Positions 25,668 through 33,819 of a DNA stretch of 61,103 bases are shown one piece after another. Source of the DNA: Capnocytophaga sp. oral taxon 863 str. F0517 (GTDB lineage Bacteria; Bacteroidota; Bacteroidia; Flavobacteriales; Flavobacteriaceae); assembly GCF_000466425.1 (NCBI RefSeq), contig NZ_KE992171.1, positions 264,964-326,066 of the forward strand, read 5' to 3'. The notes under the pieces are model-generated. The model did no database searches, had not been told where the DNA came from, and saw nothing but the letters and a program-made list of their open reading frames with translations. Positions within the stretch are counted from its first letter, which is position 1, and every line of letters begins with the position of its first letter. The position numbers and the translations under genes are program-made.

Positions 25668-26450
25668 ATGAACTTTCATGTTCCTACTATGGCCGAGCTT
25701 AGTGCTCAGGGGATCAAGCCCGATGTCCTTTTCTGGATAGGCTGCGCCGGCAGCTTTGATGAGCGTGCACGCCGCGTAACTAAGGCCATGGCCAAGATAC
25801 TCCATAAGGCGGGTATATCTTTTGCGGTATTGGGTGCCGAAGAGGGCTGTACCGGAGATCCTGCCAAGCGCGCGGGCAATGAGTTCCTTTTCCAAATGCA
25901 GGCCTTGACCAATATAGAAACGCTCAATGGCTATGGCATTACCAAAATAGTAACGGCCTGCCCGCACTGTTTCAATACCTTGCGCAACGAATATCCTGCT
26001 TTAGGGGGCAAGTATGAGCTCTTACATCATACCCAACTCCTACAACAACTCTTAGAGGAGGGACGCCTGAAGGTAGAGGGAGGTATGTTCAAAGGGAAAC
26101 GTATCACCTTTCACGATCCTTGTTACTTAGGGCGAGGCAATGGTGAGTATCAGGCACCAAGGGCTATCCTGGAGAAATTGGAAGCCGAAATAGTAGAAAT
26201 GAAAAAAAGCAAAGCCCGCTCTTTCTGTTGCGGAGCTGGAGGCGCTCAGATGTTCAAGGAAGCTGAAAAGGGAACCGGAGAGATTAACAATGCTCGTGCC
26301 GCTCAAGCCCTTGATGTACGTCCTGAGATTATCGTAACGGCTTGCCCCTTCTGCAATACCATGCTCACCGATGGAGTGAAAAACCAACAGAGGGAAATAG
26401 TCCCCGTTAGCGATATCGCTTTGCTTATAGAACAAGCGGAAGAACTTTAA
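25668..26450 (+). CDS. CCG-domain (Fe-S)-binding protein
   Basis: The protein has two cysteine-rich CCG domains of the heterodisulfide reductase subunit B / LutA type. The first has Cys-Pro-His-Cys-Phe and His-Asp-Pro-Cys-Tyr-Leu-Gly-Arg. The second has Phe-Cys-Cys-Gly-Ala-Gly-Gly and Ala-Cys-Pro-Phe-Cys-Asn-Thr. It probably binds an iron-sulfur centre and takes part in electron transfer, but its partner is unknown. The length of 260 is typical. It lies between the cytochrome assembly genes and trmB and has its own promoter box. Confidence 0.88.
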   Translation: MNFHVPTMAELSAQGIKPDVLFWIGCAGSFDERARRVTKAMAKILHKAGISFAVLGAEEGCTGDPAKRAGNEFLFQMQALTNIETLNGYGITKIVTACPHCFNTLRNEYPALGGKYELLHHTQLLQQLLEEGRLKVEGGMFKGKRITFHDPCYLGRGNGEYQAPRAILEKLEAEIVEMKKSKARSFCCGAGGAQMFKEAEKGTGEINNARAAQALDVRPEIIVTACPFCNTMLTDGVKNQQREIVPVSDIALLIEQAEEL

Positions 26451-26518
26451 TTAGTGACAAATGACAAATGACAAGAGACAAATCACTATTCACTATTCAT
26501 TGTTCACTATTCACTTAA
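26451..26518 (+). repeat. 7-base repeat array ahead of trmB
   Basis: Units such as GTGACAA/ATGACAA and then ACTATTC repeat in two phases up to the trmB start. Confidence 0.6.
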
Positions 26519-26521
26519 AAA

Positions 26522-27196
26522 ATGGGAAGTAAAAACAAACTCAAACGATTCAAAGAAAACGAAACCTTTGCCAATGTGATTCAGCCTAACCGAGAGGAGG
26601 TAATCGCAGGGACGTTCCCCCTCAAAGGAGTGTGGGCAAAGGAGTTTTTCAAAAATGACCATCCTATCGTCCTAGAATTGGGCTGTGGGAGAGGAGAATA
26701 TACGGTAAATTTAGCCAAAGAATACCCCGATAAAAACTTTATAGGGGTCGATATCAAAGGAGCTCGCTTCTGGAGAGGGGCAAAAACAGCCCTCGAGGAG
26801 CAAATCCCCAATGCGGCCTTCCTTAGAACCCAAATAGAGCTTATTGACTACCTATTTGCTCAAGGGGAAGTGGCCGAGATATGGATTACCTTTCCCGACC
26901 CTCAGATCAAGTACAAGCGTACCAAGCATAGGCTTACCAATCAGGAGTTTTTAGCCCGATATAAGCATATTCTTTCCCCTGAGGGGCTCATTCACCTCAA
27001 GACCGATAGTGAGTACCTACACGGATATACCTTGGGGCTCCTTCACGGTATGGGGCATGAGGTGCTCTATGCCAATCACCATATCTACCGCAATGAAGGT
27101 GCCCCCAAGGAAGTGCTTACCATCCAGACGACCTACGAAAAGCAATACCTTTCTCAGGGTAAGCCGATTACCTATATCCGTTTTAGGCTAAGATAA
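26522..27196 (+). CDS. trmB: tRNA (guanine-N7)-methyltransferase
   Basis: TrmB methylates N7 of G46 in the tRNA variable loop using S-adenosylmethionine. The Rossmann motif [10 protein letters not shown] lies near residues 51-60, and the family motif Thr-Phe-Pro-Asp-Pro-Gln near 122-127. The length of 224 is normal. The start is the ATG immediately after a 7-base repeat array. Its end overlaps the converging transaldolase-like gene by nine bases. Confidence 0.95.
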   Translation: MGSKNKLKRFKENETFANVIQPNREEVIAGTFPLKGVWAKEFFKNDHPIVLELGCGRGEYTVNLAKEYPDKNFIGVDIKGARFWRGAKTALEEQIPNAAFLRTQIELIDYLFAQGEVAEIWITFPDPQIKYKRTKHRLTNQEFLARYKHILSPEGLIHLKTDSEYLHGYTLGLLHGMGHEVLYANHHIYRNEGAPKEVLTIQTTYEKQYLSQGKPITYIRFRLR

Positions 27197-27841
27197 ACTC
27201 TTAGCATCAGAGAGGAATTTCTCCAAGCCTATATCGGTCAAGGGGTGCTTAAGGAGGGCTAAGATGGCCGAAAGGGGAGCGGTAACCACATCGGCTCCTA
27301 TCTTGGCACATTCTATAATGTGCATAGGATGCCTTACCGAAGCGGCTAATACTTGGGTGTCATAGCCATAGTTATCATAGATCTGGCGAATGTCGGCAAT
27401 CAGTTCCAGCCCGTCGGTGGAGATATCGTCCAAGCGACCGATAAAGGGGGAAACATAGCTCGCTCCTGCCTTGGCGGCCAAGAGGGCTTGTCCGGCAGAA
27501 AAAACTAAGGTACAGTTGGTTCTGATTCCCTTTTGTGAGAAATGGCGAATGGCACGTATCCCGTCCTTAATCATGGGTACCTTTACTACAATCTGAGGGT
27601 GGAGCGCCGCTAAGGCTTCTCCCTCTTGGATAATCCCTTCATAATCTGTCGAAATGACCTCAGCAGAGACATCGCCTTGTACCATTTGGCAAATCTTCTT
27701 ATAGTGTTGTAGGATGTTTTCTGCCCCACGGATGCCTTCTTTGGCCATCAGGGAGGGATTGGTGGTTACCCCATCCAAAACCCCTAAGTTTTCAGCTTCT
27801 TCTATCTGAGTTAAGTTGGCTGTATCAATAAAAAATTTCAT
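27188..27841 (-). CDS. transaldolase-like / fructose-6-phosphate aldolase
   Basis: A 217-residue single-domain TIM barrel of the short transaldolase (MipB/TalC) family. It contains the opening Phe-Phe-Ile-Asp-Thr-Ala-Asn, the Gly-Val-Thr-Thr-Asn-Pro-Ser phosphate-site motif, Lys-Val-Pro-Met near residue 88 (the Schiff-base lysine) and a Ser-Val-Arg-His C-terminal motif. It may act as a transaldolase of the pentose phosphate pathway or as a fructose-6-phosphate aldolase, which sequence alone does not settle. Its own promoter lies upstream. Confidence 0.92.
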   Translation of the reverse strand: MKFFIDTANLTQIEEAENLGVLDGVTTNPSLMAKEGIRGAENILQHYKKICQMVQGDVSAEVISTDYEGIIQEGEALAALHPQIVVKVPMIKDGIRAIRHFSQKGIRTNCTLVFSAGQALLAAKAGASYVSPFIGRLDDISTDGLELIADIRQIYDNYGYDTQVLAASVRHPMHIIECAKIGADVVTAPLSAILALLKHPLTDIGLEKFLSDAKSLS

Positions 27842-27860
27842 CTATATAGTATTTTAGTTA

Positions 27861-27868
27861 CAAAGGTA
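27861..27868 (-). promoter_or_regulatory. promoter -7 box of the transaldolase-like gene
   Basis: The minus strand reads TACCTTTG, 20 bases before the start codon. Confidence 0.6.
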
Positions 27869-27945
27869 CTATTTTCTTTTGAGATAGCCTAAAAAAATAG
27901 AAAAATCTTTTTCACTGAAAGTTTTTTAATCTCCATAAATAATCG

Positions 27946-27953
27946 TATCTTTG
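27946..27953 (+). promoter_or_regulatory. promoter -7 box of the 484-residue unknown
   Basis: TATCTTTG lies 34 bases before the start codon. Confidence 0.6.
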
Positions 27954-27986
27954 GCATTCATATAATAGTCTAAAATAAAACACACT

Positions 27987-29441
27987 ATGGGAACTTATAT
28001 CCTGGGGGATAGGGATTTCGAGGAAATTCCCTCCTTGAGTGCGAAGGCACTTCGTATCAATCTGAACAAACATATTTATGGGACTTTCTCTGAGATAGGG
28101 GCTGGGCAGGAGACGGTGCGCTATTTCTTCCGTGCAGGAGGGGCTTCGGGTACGATCGCCAAGGCGGTGAGTGCCTATGATAAGAACTTCAGTGATGCCC
28201 TCTATGGAGCGGAAAAGGATGGGCGCTATGTCACCGAAGGCCGTCTCAAGAAGATGCTTAGTCATGAGATCAAGCTCTTGGAGGAACGCCTGCCTCGGGA
28301 CAAATATCCCGATAAGCTCTTCTTTACCTATGCCAATACGGTCACTACCATTGACTTTGCCAAGCGCTACAAAGGACATGGCTGGGTGGGCATCCGCTTC
28401 CAATCCGAACCCGAAGGGGGGTATAATGATATTATTCTACACATCCGCTTCCACCAAACCGAGACTCGTGCTCAGCAGGAGACACTCGGTAAGCTCGGGG
28501 TCAACCTTATCCATAGTGCTTTCTATAAGGCCGATAAGCCTCAACGTATCGTCAAGTACCTTTACGACCATATCGACAAAGACCTCATAGAGATTGATTT
28601 GATTAACTTCTCCGGCCCTAAGTTTGCCAATGTAGATAACCGCTTGATGAGCCTACAGCTGATCAAAAATGGCATGACCGAAGCGGTGATGTTTGCTCCC
28701 GATGGAAATAACCAACTCCCAGCCGAACAGCTCTATAAAAAGAATATCCTCACCCTAAGGGGAAGTTTCCGACCAGTGACCAATGTCAATATAGATATGC
28801 TTGAGCGTTCTTTACAGCTTTTCCTTGCAGAAAAAGGGGTAGAGAAAGACAATACCCAAGTAATCTTCGAGATTACTCTCTCCAACCTCTTAGCCTCTGG
28901 AGAGCTGGACGAACAGGACTTTCTCGATCGGGCGCGTATTCTCTGTTCCTTGGGCTATAAGGTGCTCATATCCAACTTCAAAGAGTACTACCGCTTGGCT
29001 GAATACTTCTCCAACTATACCAAAGCACAGATGGGAATGGTCATGGGGGTGGACAACCTTATTGCGATTTTCGAGGAAGAGTACTATACCCACTTAAGTG
29101 GAGGGATCTTGGAGGCCTTTGGAAAGCTTTTCTATCGGGATATCAAAATATACCTCTATCCTATGCGGGATAAGCAAACCGGACAGATTGTCACCAGTAA
29201 CAATATTCATGTATCACCTCGTATGAAGGAGCTGTATAAGTTCTTCAAGTTCAATGAGAAGGTCGTGGATATTAAGGAGTATGATGCCAAAAACTTAGAT
29301 GTCCGCTCTCGTGAGATCGTACAGAAGATAAAAAGGGGAGAAGAAGGTTGGCAGTCCGCTCTACCCAAAGGGGTAGCCGAAATGATTGAAAAGAATGGCT
29401 ATTTTGGCTGGAATAAAGAAAAAGAAGCAGAGGATAAATAA
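27987..29441 (+). CDS. conserved Bacteroidota protein of unknown function, 484 aa
   Basis: A soluble 484-residue protein without signal peptide or membrane helix. It opens with a motif-like stretch (Gly-Thr-Phe-Ser-Glu-Ile-Gly-Ala-Gly-Gln-Glu) followed by Phe-Phe-Arg-Ala-Gly-Gly-Ala-Ser-Gly-Thr-Ile-Ala-Lys, which has the look of a nucleotide or phosphate loop. It has many charged helices and a Met/Val-rich strand segment near residue 355. I recognise it as widely conserved in Flavobacteriia under inconsistent automatic names, none of which I can support. It is a single unit between a promoter and a strong terminator. Confidence 0.8.
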   Translation: MGTYILGDRDFEEIPSLSAKALRINLNKHIYGTFSEIGAGQETVRYFFRAGGASGTIAKAVSAYDKNFSDALYGAEKDGRYVTEGRLKKMLSHEIKLLEERLPRDKYPDKLFFTYANTVTTIDFAKRYKGHGWVGIRFQSEPEGGYNDIILHIRFHQTETRAQQETLGKLGVNLIHSAFYKADKPQRIVKYLYDHIDKDLIEIDLINFSGPKFANVDNRLMSLQLIKNGMTEAVMFAPDGNNQLPAEQLYKKNILTLRGSFRPVTNVNIDMLERSLQLFLAEKGVEKDNTQVIFEITLSNLLASGELDEQDFLDRARILCSLGYKVLISNFKEYYRLAEYFSNYTKAQMGMVMGVDNLIAIFEEEYYTHLSGGILEAFGKLFYRDIKIYLYPMRDKQTGQIVTSNNIHVSPRMKELYKFFKFNEKVVDIKEYDAKNLDVRSREIVQKIKRGEEGWQSALPKGVAEMIEKNGYFGWNKEKEAEDK

Positions 29442-29455
29442 CAAGGAATAGAAAT

Positions 29456-29484
29456 AAAAAAAAGCCCCTAAATGGGGCTTTTTA
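29456..29484 (+). terminator. terminator after the 484-residue unknown
   Basis: AAAAAGCCCC pairs with GGGGCTTTTT around a 5-base loop and is followed by a T-rich run. It can also serve the minus-strand gene that ends at 29488. Confidence 0.85.
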
Positions 29485-29487
29485 TTT

Positions 29488-30264
29488 TTACATGGTTTGG
29501 AAGAATTCTTCCATACTTTCTCTCACCTCTCTAGCCAGTTCCGGATCGATAAGGATACGCCCGCTGTGCTCATCGGTGATGATCTTCTTACGAGTGGAGA
29601 TTTCTACCTGTACCTGTGGTGGAATGACAAAGAAAGACCCTCCAGAGGCACCACGCTCTACCGGTACGATGGCCAAGCGATTGACCACACTGTTACGAAT
29701 GCGTTGGTAAGCACTCAGAAGGCGTGGCTCTATTTGGGAAGAAATATCCATTTGTTTCTTAAGGAGGATTTCTTCATCCTTTCGGGTTTCCTCAAGAATG
29801 GAGGAGAGTTCGTCCTTCTTGTGCTGTAGGTGTTTCTTGCGCTCGTCGAGCTGTTCTTTTATCTTGGCAATAGCTTGTTTCTTTTGCTCAATATCGGCCT
29901 TGAACTCCTTGAGATGCTTTTCGGCCAACTGGATTTCGAGTTCTTGGAACTCTATTTCCTTGGATATAGCATTGAACTCACGGTTGTTACGTACATTTTT
30001 CTGCTGTTCGGCATATTTTTTGATCAACTCTTTGCTTTCCTCAATTAGGTTCTTTTTGGTAGAAATATCCACATTGATTTTGTCAATATCGCTGGTAAGG
30101 CGTTCCATGCGGCTTTCTAGTCCTGCCACCTCATCTTCCAAATCTTCTACCTCCAAAGGGAGTTCGCCACGTACATTTCTTAGTTCATCTATCTTGCAGT
30201 CAATCAGTTGCAAGGAATATAGGGTTCTTAGTTTGTCCTCTACGGATACTTCTTTTTTTGTCAT
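29488..30264 (-). CDS. COG1579-type coiled-coil protein with cysteine-free zinc-ribbon remnant
   Basis: A long helical hairpin coiled coil (about residues 10-185) is followed by a C-terminal domain aligned with the zinc ribbon of the COG1579 family. Where the family has Cys-Gly-Gly-Cys and Cys-x-x-Cys-Gly-Arg, this protein reads Ser-Gly-Gly-Ser and Asp-Glu-His-Ser-Gly-Arg, so all four metal ligands are missing while the surrounding Ile-Pro-Pro-Gln and Gly-Arg-Ile-Leu-Ile are kept. The gene directly follows the Nif3-like gene, a neighbour pair common in bacteria. Function unknown. Confidence 0.85.
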   Translation of the reverse strand: MTKKEVSVEDKLRTLYSLQLIDCKIDELRNVRGELPLEVEDLEDEVAGLESRMERLTSDIDKINVDISTKKNLIEESKELIKKYAEQQKNVRNNREFNAISKEIEFQELEIQLAEKHLKEFKADIEQKKQAIAKIKEQLDERKKHLQHKKDELSSILEETRKDEEILLKKQMDISSQIEPRLLSAYQRIRNSVVNRLAIVPVERGASGGSFFVIPPQVQVEISTRKKIITDEHSGRILIDPELAREVRESMEEFFQTM

Positions 30265-30266
30265 AA

Positions 30267-31361
30267 CTATAAGTAGTTGATAGGATTCGTATTTGTATTA
30301 GCTAAATAAAATGCAAAGGTAGTAAATTTTTCCGTAAGTTGTTCCCATAAAAGCAATTTTGTGAATTGTTCGCTTTCATAATGTCCTATATCAGCAAGGA
30401 GCAGACGTCCTTCGGCCTTGAAAAACTCATGATACTTCACATCGGCAGTCAGGTAGGCATCACAACCGGCCTTCAGGCAGGCTCCTATAGCATCGGCGCC
30501 ACTACCGCCCAATACAGCGACCTTCTCTACGGGCTTTCCTCTAAGGGCAGAATGCCTGATACAGCTGGTTTGCATGCGCTCTTTGACATATTTGAGAAAA
30601 GTGGTCTCTTCCATAGGCTTCTCCAAATAGCCAATCATTCCTAAGCCTATATGTTGGTGGGTATTCTCCAAGGTATAGATCTCATAGGCAACTTCCTCAT
30701 AAGGATGATGGGCAAGGAGTGCCTGTAGGATACCTCGTCTTAGGTGCTTAGGGAAGATAACACTGATACGGGTCTCCGCTTCCCTATGGAATACCTCGGG
30801 GACTCCTATGGTGGGATGGCTTTCAGCATTGCCTTTATAAGTGCCTATACCCTCTATATTGAAGCTACATTCGCTATAGTTACCTATATGACCAGCCCCT
30901 GCCTCAAAAAGGTGTTGGCGCAGGGCTTCCGCACCTTCCTTGGGAACATAGGTGACCAATTGTTCTATCGTATGGGCTTGAGGTAGCAGTATCTCTCGCT
31001 TATGTAGGCCTAAGCGGTCACAAATACGCGCATTCACACCCCAAAAGGAGTTGTCCAAGGCCGTATGGATGGCATAGATGGCAATATGGTGTTCTATCGC
31101 TTTGATTACAGCACGTTCTACATAGCTCTGACCGGTGAGCCGCTTGAGTCCACTGAAAATAATAGGATGAAAACTCACAATAAGGTTGCAATCCTTAGCG
31201 ATGGCTTCCTCTACCACCTCTTCCAAGGTATCCAAGGTAATGAGTGTACCTCGTAGTGGGGTATCTGGATTCCCTACCAATAGGCCTACATTGTCAAAAT
31301 CTTCTGCATAGCTAAGGGGGGCAAGGCTTTCCAAATATTGGATGACATCTTGTATTTTCAT
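30267..31361 (-). CDS. Nif3-like dinuclear metal centre protein
   Basis: A YbgI/Nif3-family protein that forms hexameric rings with a two-metal site. Visible features are the N-terminal Pro-Leu-Ser-Tyr-Ala-Glu-Asp-Phe-Asp-Asn-Val-Gly-Leu, the metal motif Ser-Phe-His-Pro near residue 66, Tyr-Ala-Ile-His-Thr-Ala-Leu-Asp near 95-102, and the C-terminal His-Tyr-Glu-Ser-Glu segment. The length of 364 includes the inserted middle domain (about residues 125-230) seen in longer members. Proposed roles include GTP cyclohydrolase-like activity, but none is established. It is two bases upstream of the coiled-coil gene. Confidence 0.92.
   Translation of the reverse strand: MKIQDVIQYLESLAPLSYAEDFDNVGLLVGNPDTPLRGTLITLDTLEEVVEEAIAKDCNLIVSFHPIIFSGLKRLTGQSYVERAVIKAIEHHIAIYAIHTALDNSFWGVNARICDRLGLHKREILLPQAHTIEQLVTYVPKEGAEALRQHLFEAGAGHIGNYSECSFNIEGIGTYKGNAESHPTIGVPEVFHREAETRISVIFPKHLRRGILQALLAHHPYEEVAYEIYTLENTHQHIGLGMIGYLEKPMEETTFLKYVKERMQTSCIRHSALRGKPVEKVAVLGGSGADAIGACLKAGCDAYLTADVKYHEFFKAEGRLLLADIGHYESEQFTKLLLWEQLTEKFTTFAFYLANTNTNPINYL
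30314..30321 (-). promoter_or_regulatory. internal promoter box ahead of the coiled-coil gene
   Basis: The minus strand reads TACCTTTG inside the 3' end of the Nif3-like gene, 49 bases before the next start. It would allow separate expression. Confidence 0.35.
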
Positions 31362-31388
31362 ACGACTAAAGTGAGTTAGAACAACTTG

Positions 31389-32156
31389 TTAGAAGGTATT
31401 GTTACGCGTAAGAGAGCTTATTTTGAGGTATTTGGACGAAGAAAGATATCGCTTATTATTGTAATAGGCAAAGACCATAGTACCTTCCTTGATCGTTTCG
31501 ATGACTTCTTTGTAGATATGGGTAGGCAGTACAGGACAACCCAAACTACGGCCATAGCGTCCGTTTTTCCTTAGGTAGTCTTCATTCATATAATCGGCCG
31601 TATGGATGACAATACCCCGCTTATAGGCATTCGAATTGTAATTAGGCTCATTGCCATAGAGCTTAAGGCTGAAGCCTGCATCTCCATTGTAGGTTTTACC
31701 AGTAACATAGAAGCCTAAGCTGCTCTTGTGCGATTCACTTTCGTTCGAAAAATAAGAGGAACTGGAAGTGCCGGTCTTTTTGCCATGGGCTACATAGGTA
31801 TAGTAGAGTATTTGTCGGCTATCTAAGTCAATCGTATAGAATCGTTTTTTGCCACTATCCTTATTAAAATCAATGATAGAAAGCAGTCGCTTGTCATTGA
31901 GCTTATGTTGCAATTTTAGGTTCTGATAGCCTATATAGGCATAGCGGAAGGCCTTGAAATCAAGGTCATGTTCTCGCCCCTGAATGTCTTTGTAAATTCG
32001 CTTAATTGCATACTCAAAATTCTCATGCGGAGAGAGTAAGCTATCCAGTACGATGTTGGATACTCTAGAGGAAATGGCTTGTGATTGTTGTCCATAGAGC
32101 TTCGTAGCCCCTATAAGACAAAGAAATGATAAAGAGCAAAATACAAATTTTTTCAT
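31389..32156 (-). CDS. murein L,D-transpeptidase-like (YkuD_2) protein
   Basis: A secreted protein of 255 residues with a signal peptide (about residues 1-22, ending Leu-Tyr-Gly-Gln). The catalytic region has the pattern His-Thr-Ala-Asp-Tyr, then Gly-Arg-Ser-Leu-Gly-Cys-Pro-Val-Leu with the nucleophile-type Cys, as in the YkuD_2 family of peptidoglycan L,D-transpeptidases. The start at 32156 gives a proper signal peptide, whereas the longer frame from 32243 does not. It probably modifies peptidoglycan cross-links in the periplasm, but the reaction has not been shown for this subfamily. Confidence 0.88.
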   Translation of the reverse strand: MKKFVFCSLSFLCLIGATKLYGQQSQAISSRVSNIVLDSLLSPHENFEYAIKRIYKDIQGREHDLDFKAFRYAYIGYQNLKLQHKLNDKRLLSIIDFNKDSGKKRFYTIDLDSRQILYYTYVAHGKKTGTSSSSYFSNESESHKSSLGFYVTGKTYNGDAGFSLKLYGNEPNYNSNAYKRGIVIHTADYMNEDYLRKNGRYGRSLGCPVLPTHIYKEVIETIKEGTMVFAYYNNKRYLSSSKYLKISSLTRNNTF

Positions 32157-32396
32157 ACTAAAGAAGTTTATTGATAGAAGTAAACCAAAAGAATGTGGCA
32201 AAATTCTGAAAAACTCACGAGATATACAAATGTTATTTTCCACTAATTGTTAATAACTTTTTCTTGTGTTGATAATCAAACACTTTATATAAGTTGTAAG
32301 TTGTTGAAAATAAATAAAATATGTAATTATTTATAAGTAGTCAAAATATTTTATAGCTATAAAACTTTAACTTTTTCGATTGGAAAAATAACATTT

Positions 32397-33629
32397 TTAA
32401 ACTTTCTGAGTAGGGCTGTCTTTTGTTTTATTAAAAATAATGCAACACCAATAGCCTACCGCAATAATAAATGGACTACTCAGGACTACTAATAGAAGGT
32501 AATAGTTGTCTGGAAGGGGCAAATCTCCCCATATAGCCACTCCCTTATAGGTAATAAGAGCTTCACTCCCTACAAAGGCAGTAGCATAGAGCGAAATACT
32601 CCAGTAAGGAAAGCGAATATGTAGGTGTTTCTGTAGGAAATGGAGCACCCCGAAACCAATAACCCCTAAAAAGGTGAAGTGTAAGTAGCTGATGATAAAC
32701 TCTCGATTGGCTAGTACCTCCTTGGCTATCCAAGGAAAGGAACCTAAGAACATACAAACGGTCTTGATGGCTAGCAGTAACAAAAACACCTGCATCAGCA
32801 GGGCTGGCCGTTCTAGTCTTATATAAGCTGTATAGAGGTTATAGACACTTATCAAAAGCAGAAAGCCAGAAATATTCCCAATGATATACAGCAGCGGTTG
32901 ATCGAAAAATCCTACCCAAGAGAGGGTTACCGAGCCTATGGTGCCTATAACGAAACAGTATAAGGTAGTGCTAAGTTGCTTACTACTTAGCAGGCTCTTA
33001 TGCTCAATCTCACTGACCAAAAGGCCTAACAACACAGCCAAAAACCAACCATTGTACTGGAAATGGAGAAAGAAATATAAAGCGCTATTGTACCAATCAC
33101 TTCCCTTGCCTGCCTTTACAATAGTTACAGGAAGTAGCCATATTCCTAAGCTTGAGAGGATAAGAAAATAGACCCCCCAGCGTACAAACTTTAGTGAAAG
33201 GGGACACTCCGGCTCTGTATCCACACTCTTGGTAATGGAAAAGCGGATGAAAGCATACTTCTTACTCCGCCTGAGAAAAAAAATACTAAACCAATAGGTG
33301 CAAAGGACAAAAAGGGATGAAAAAATAATAGAATACAGAAAATACCCCCCAAAAGGAAAGGAAAAAAGCATCCCAAAAATAGAGAGCTGTGTACAGATGA
33401 ATAAGATAAGATAAGGTTTTCTATCTTCCTTTCTTAAATAATGTTGGCAAATTAGGGAAGTGAGAATGGTATAGATCCATCCCAATAACCCTATATGAGA
33501 ATGAGAGTGTGTTACATGGCGCACATTGAAGAAAACGTCAGCTATATAAGACACTCTAAGCGAAAGTCCTAACAGAACAGTGATGACAAAATAGAGGAAA
33601 GCCCACTGAACATCCTTGCGAGTATCCAT
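32397..33629 (-). CDS. polytopic membrane protein, haem-copper-oxidase subunit I-like
   Basis: A membrane protein of 410 residues with about eleven or twelve hydrophobic helices. The first loop has Arg-His-Val-Thr-His-Ser-His-Ser-His-Ile-Gly-Leu-Leu-Gly-Trp near residues 38-52, and a later helix has Tyr-Leu-His-Phe-Thr-Phe-Leu-Gly near 315. This His pattern resembles haem-ligating helices of NnrS and oxidase subunit I-like proteins found in Bacteroidota. The metal role is inference. No neighbour gives a function. Confidence 0.55.
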   Translation of the reverse strand: MDTRKDVQWAFLYFVITVLLGLSLRVSYIADVFFNVRHVTHSHSHIGLLGWIYTILTSLICQHYLRKEDRKPYLILFICTQLSIFGMLFSFPFGGYFLYSIIFSSLFVLCTYWFSIFFLRRSKKYAFIRFSITKSVDTEPECPLSLKFVRWGVYFLILSSLGIWLLPVTIVKAGKGSDWYNSALYFFLHFQYNGWFLAVLLGLLVSEIEHKSLLSSKQLSTTLYCFVIGTIGSVTLSWVGFFDQPLLYIIGNISGFLLLISVYNLYTAYIRLERPALLMQVFLLLLAIKTVCMFLGSFPWIAKEVLANREFIISYLHFTFLGVIGFGVLHFLQKHLHIRFPYWSISLYATAFVGSEALITYKGVAIWGDLPLPDNYYLLLVVLSSPFIIAVGYWCCIIFNKTKDSPTQKV

Positions 33630-33730
33630 GATGAATAAGGTCTTTTCTTTGAATAAATGGCAAAATTAAAAAAAAATGATGATATAGCCATCTTTGTAAT
33701 GCTAAAGTTATTATATCAAAAATATAATTA

Positions 33731-33770
33731 AAAACAAAATAGCCTGCTTGAGTAAAAGCAGGCCATTTTG
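33731..33770 (-). terminator. terminator of htrA
   Basis: A 14-bp stem with one mismatch (core GCCTGCTT/AAGCAGGC) is followed on the minus strand by a T-rich run. Confidence 0.7.
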
Positions 33771-33819
33771 AACTAATAAAAATCAAACTATAAGAGATGA
33801 ATACGTAATTTAATAGATT

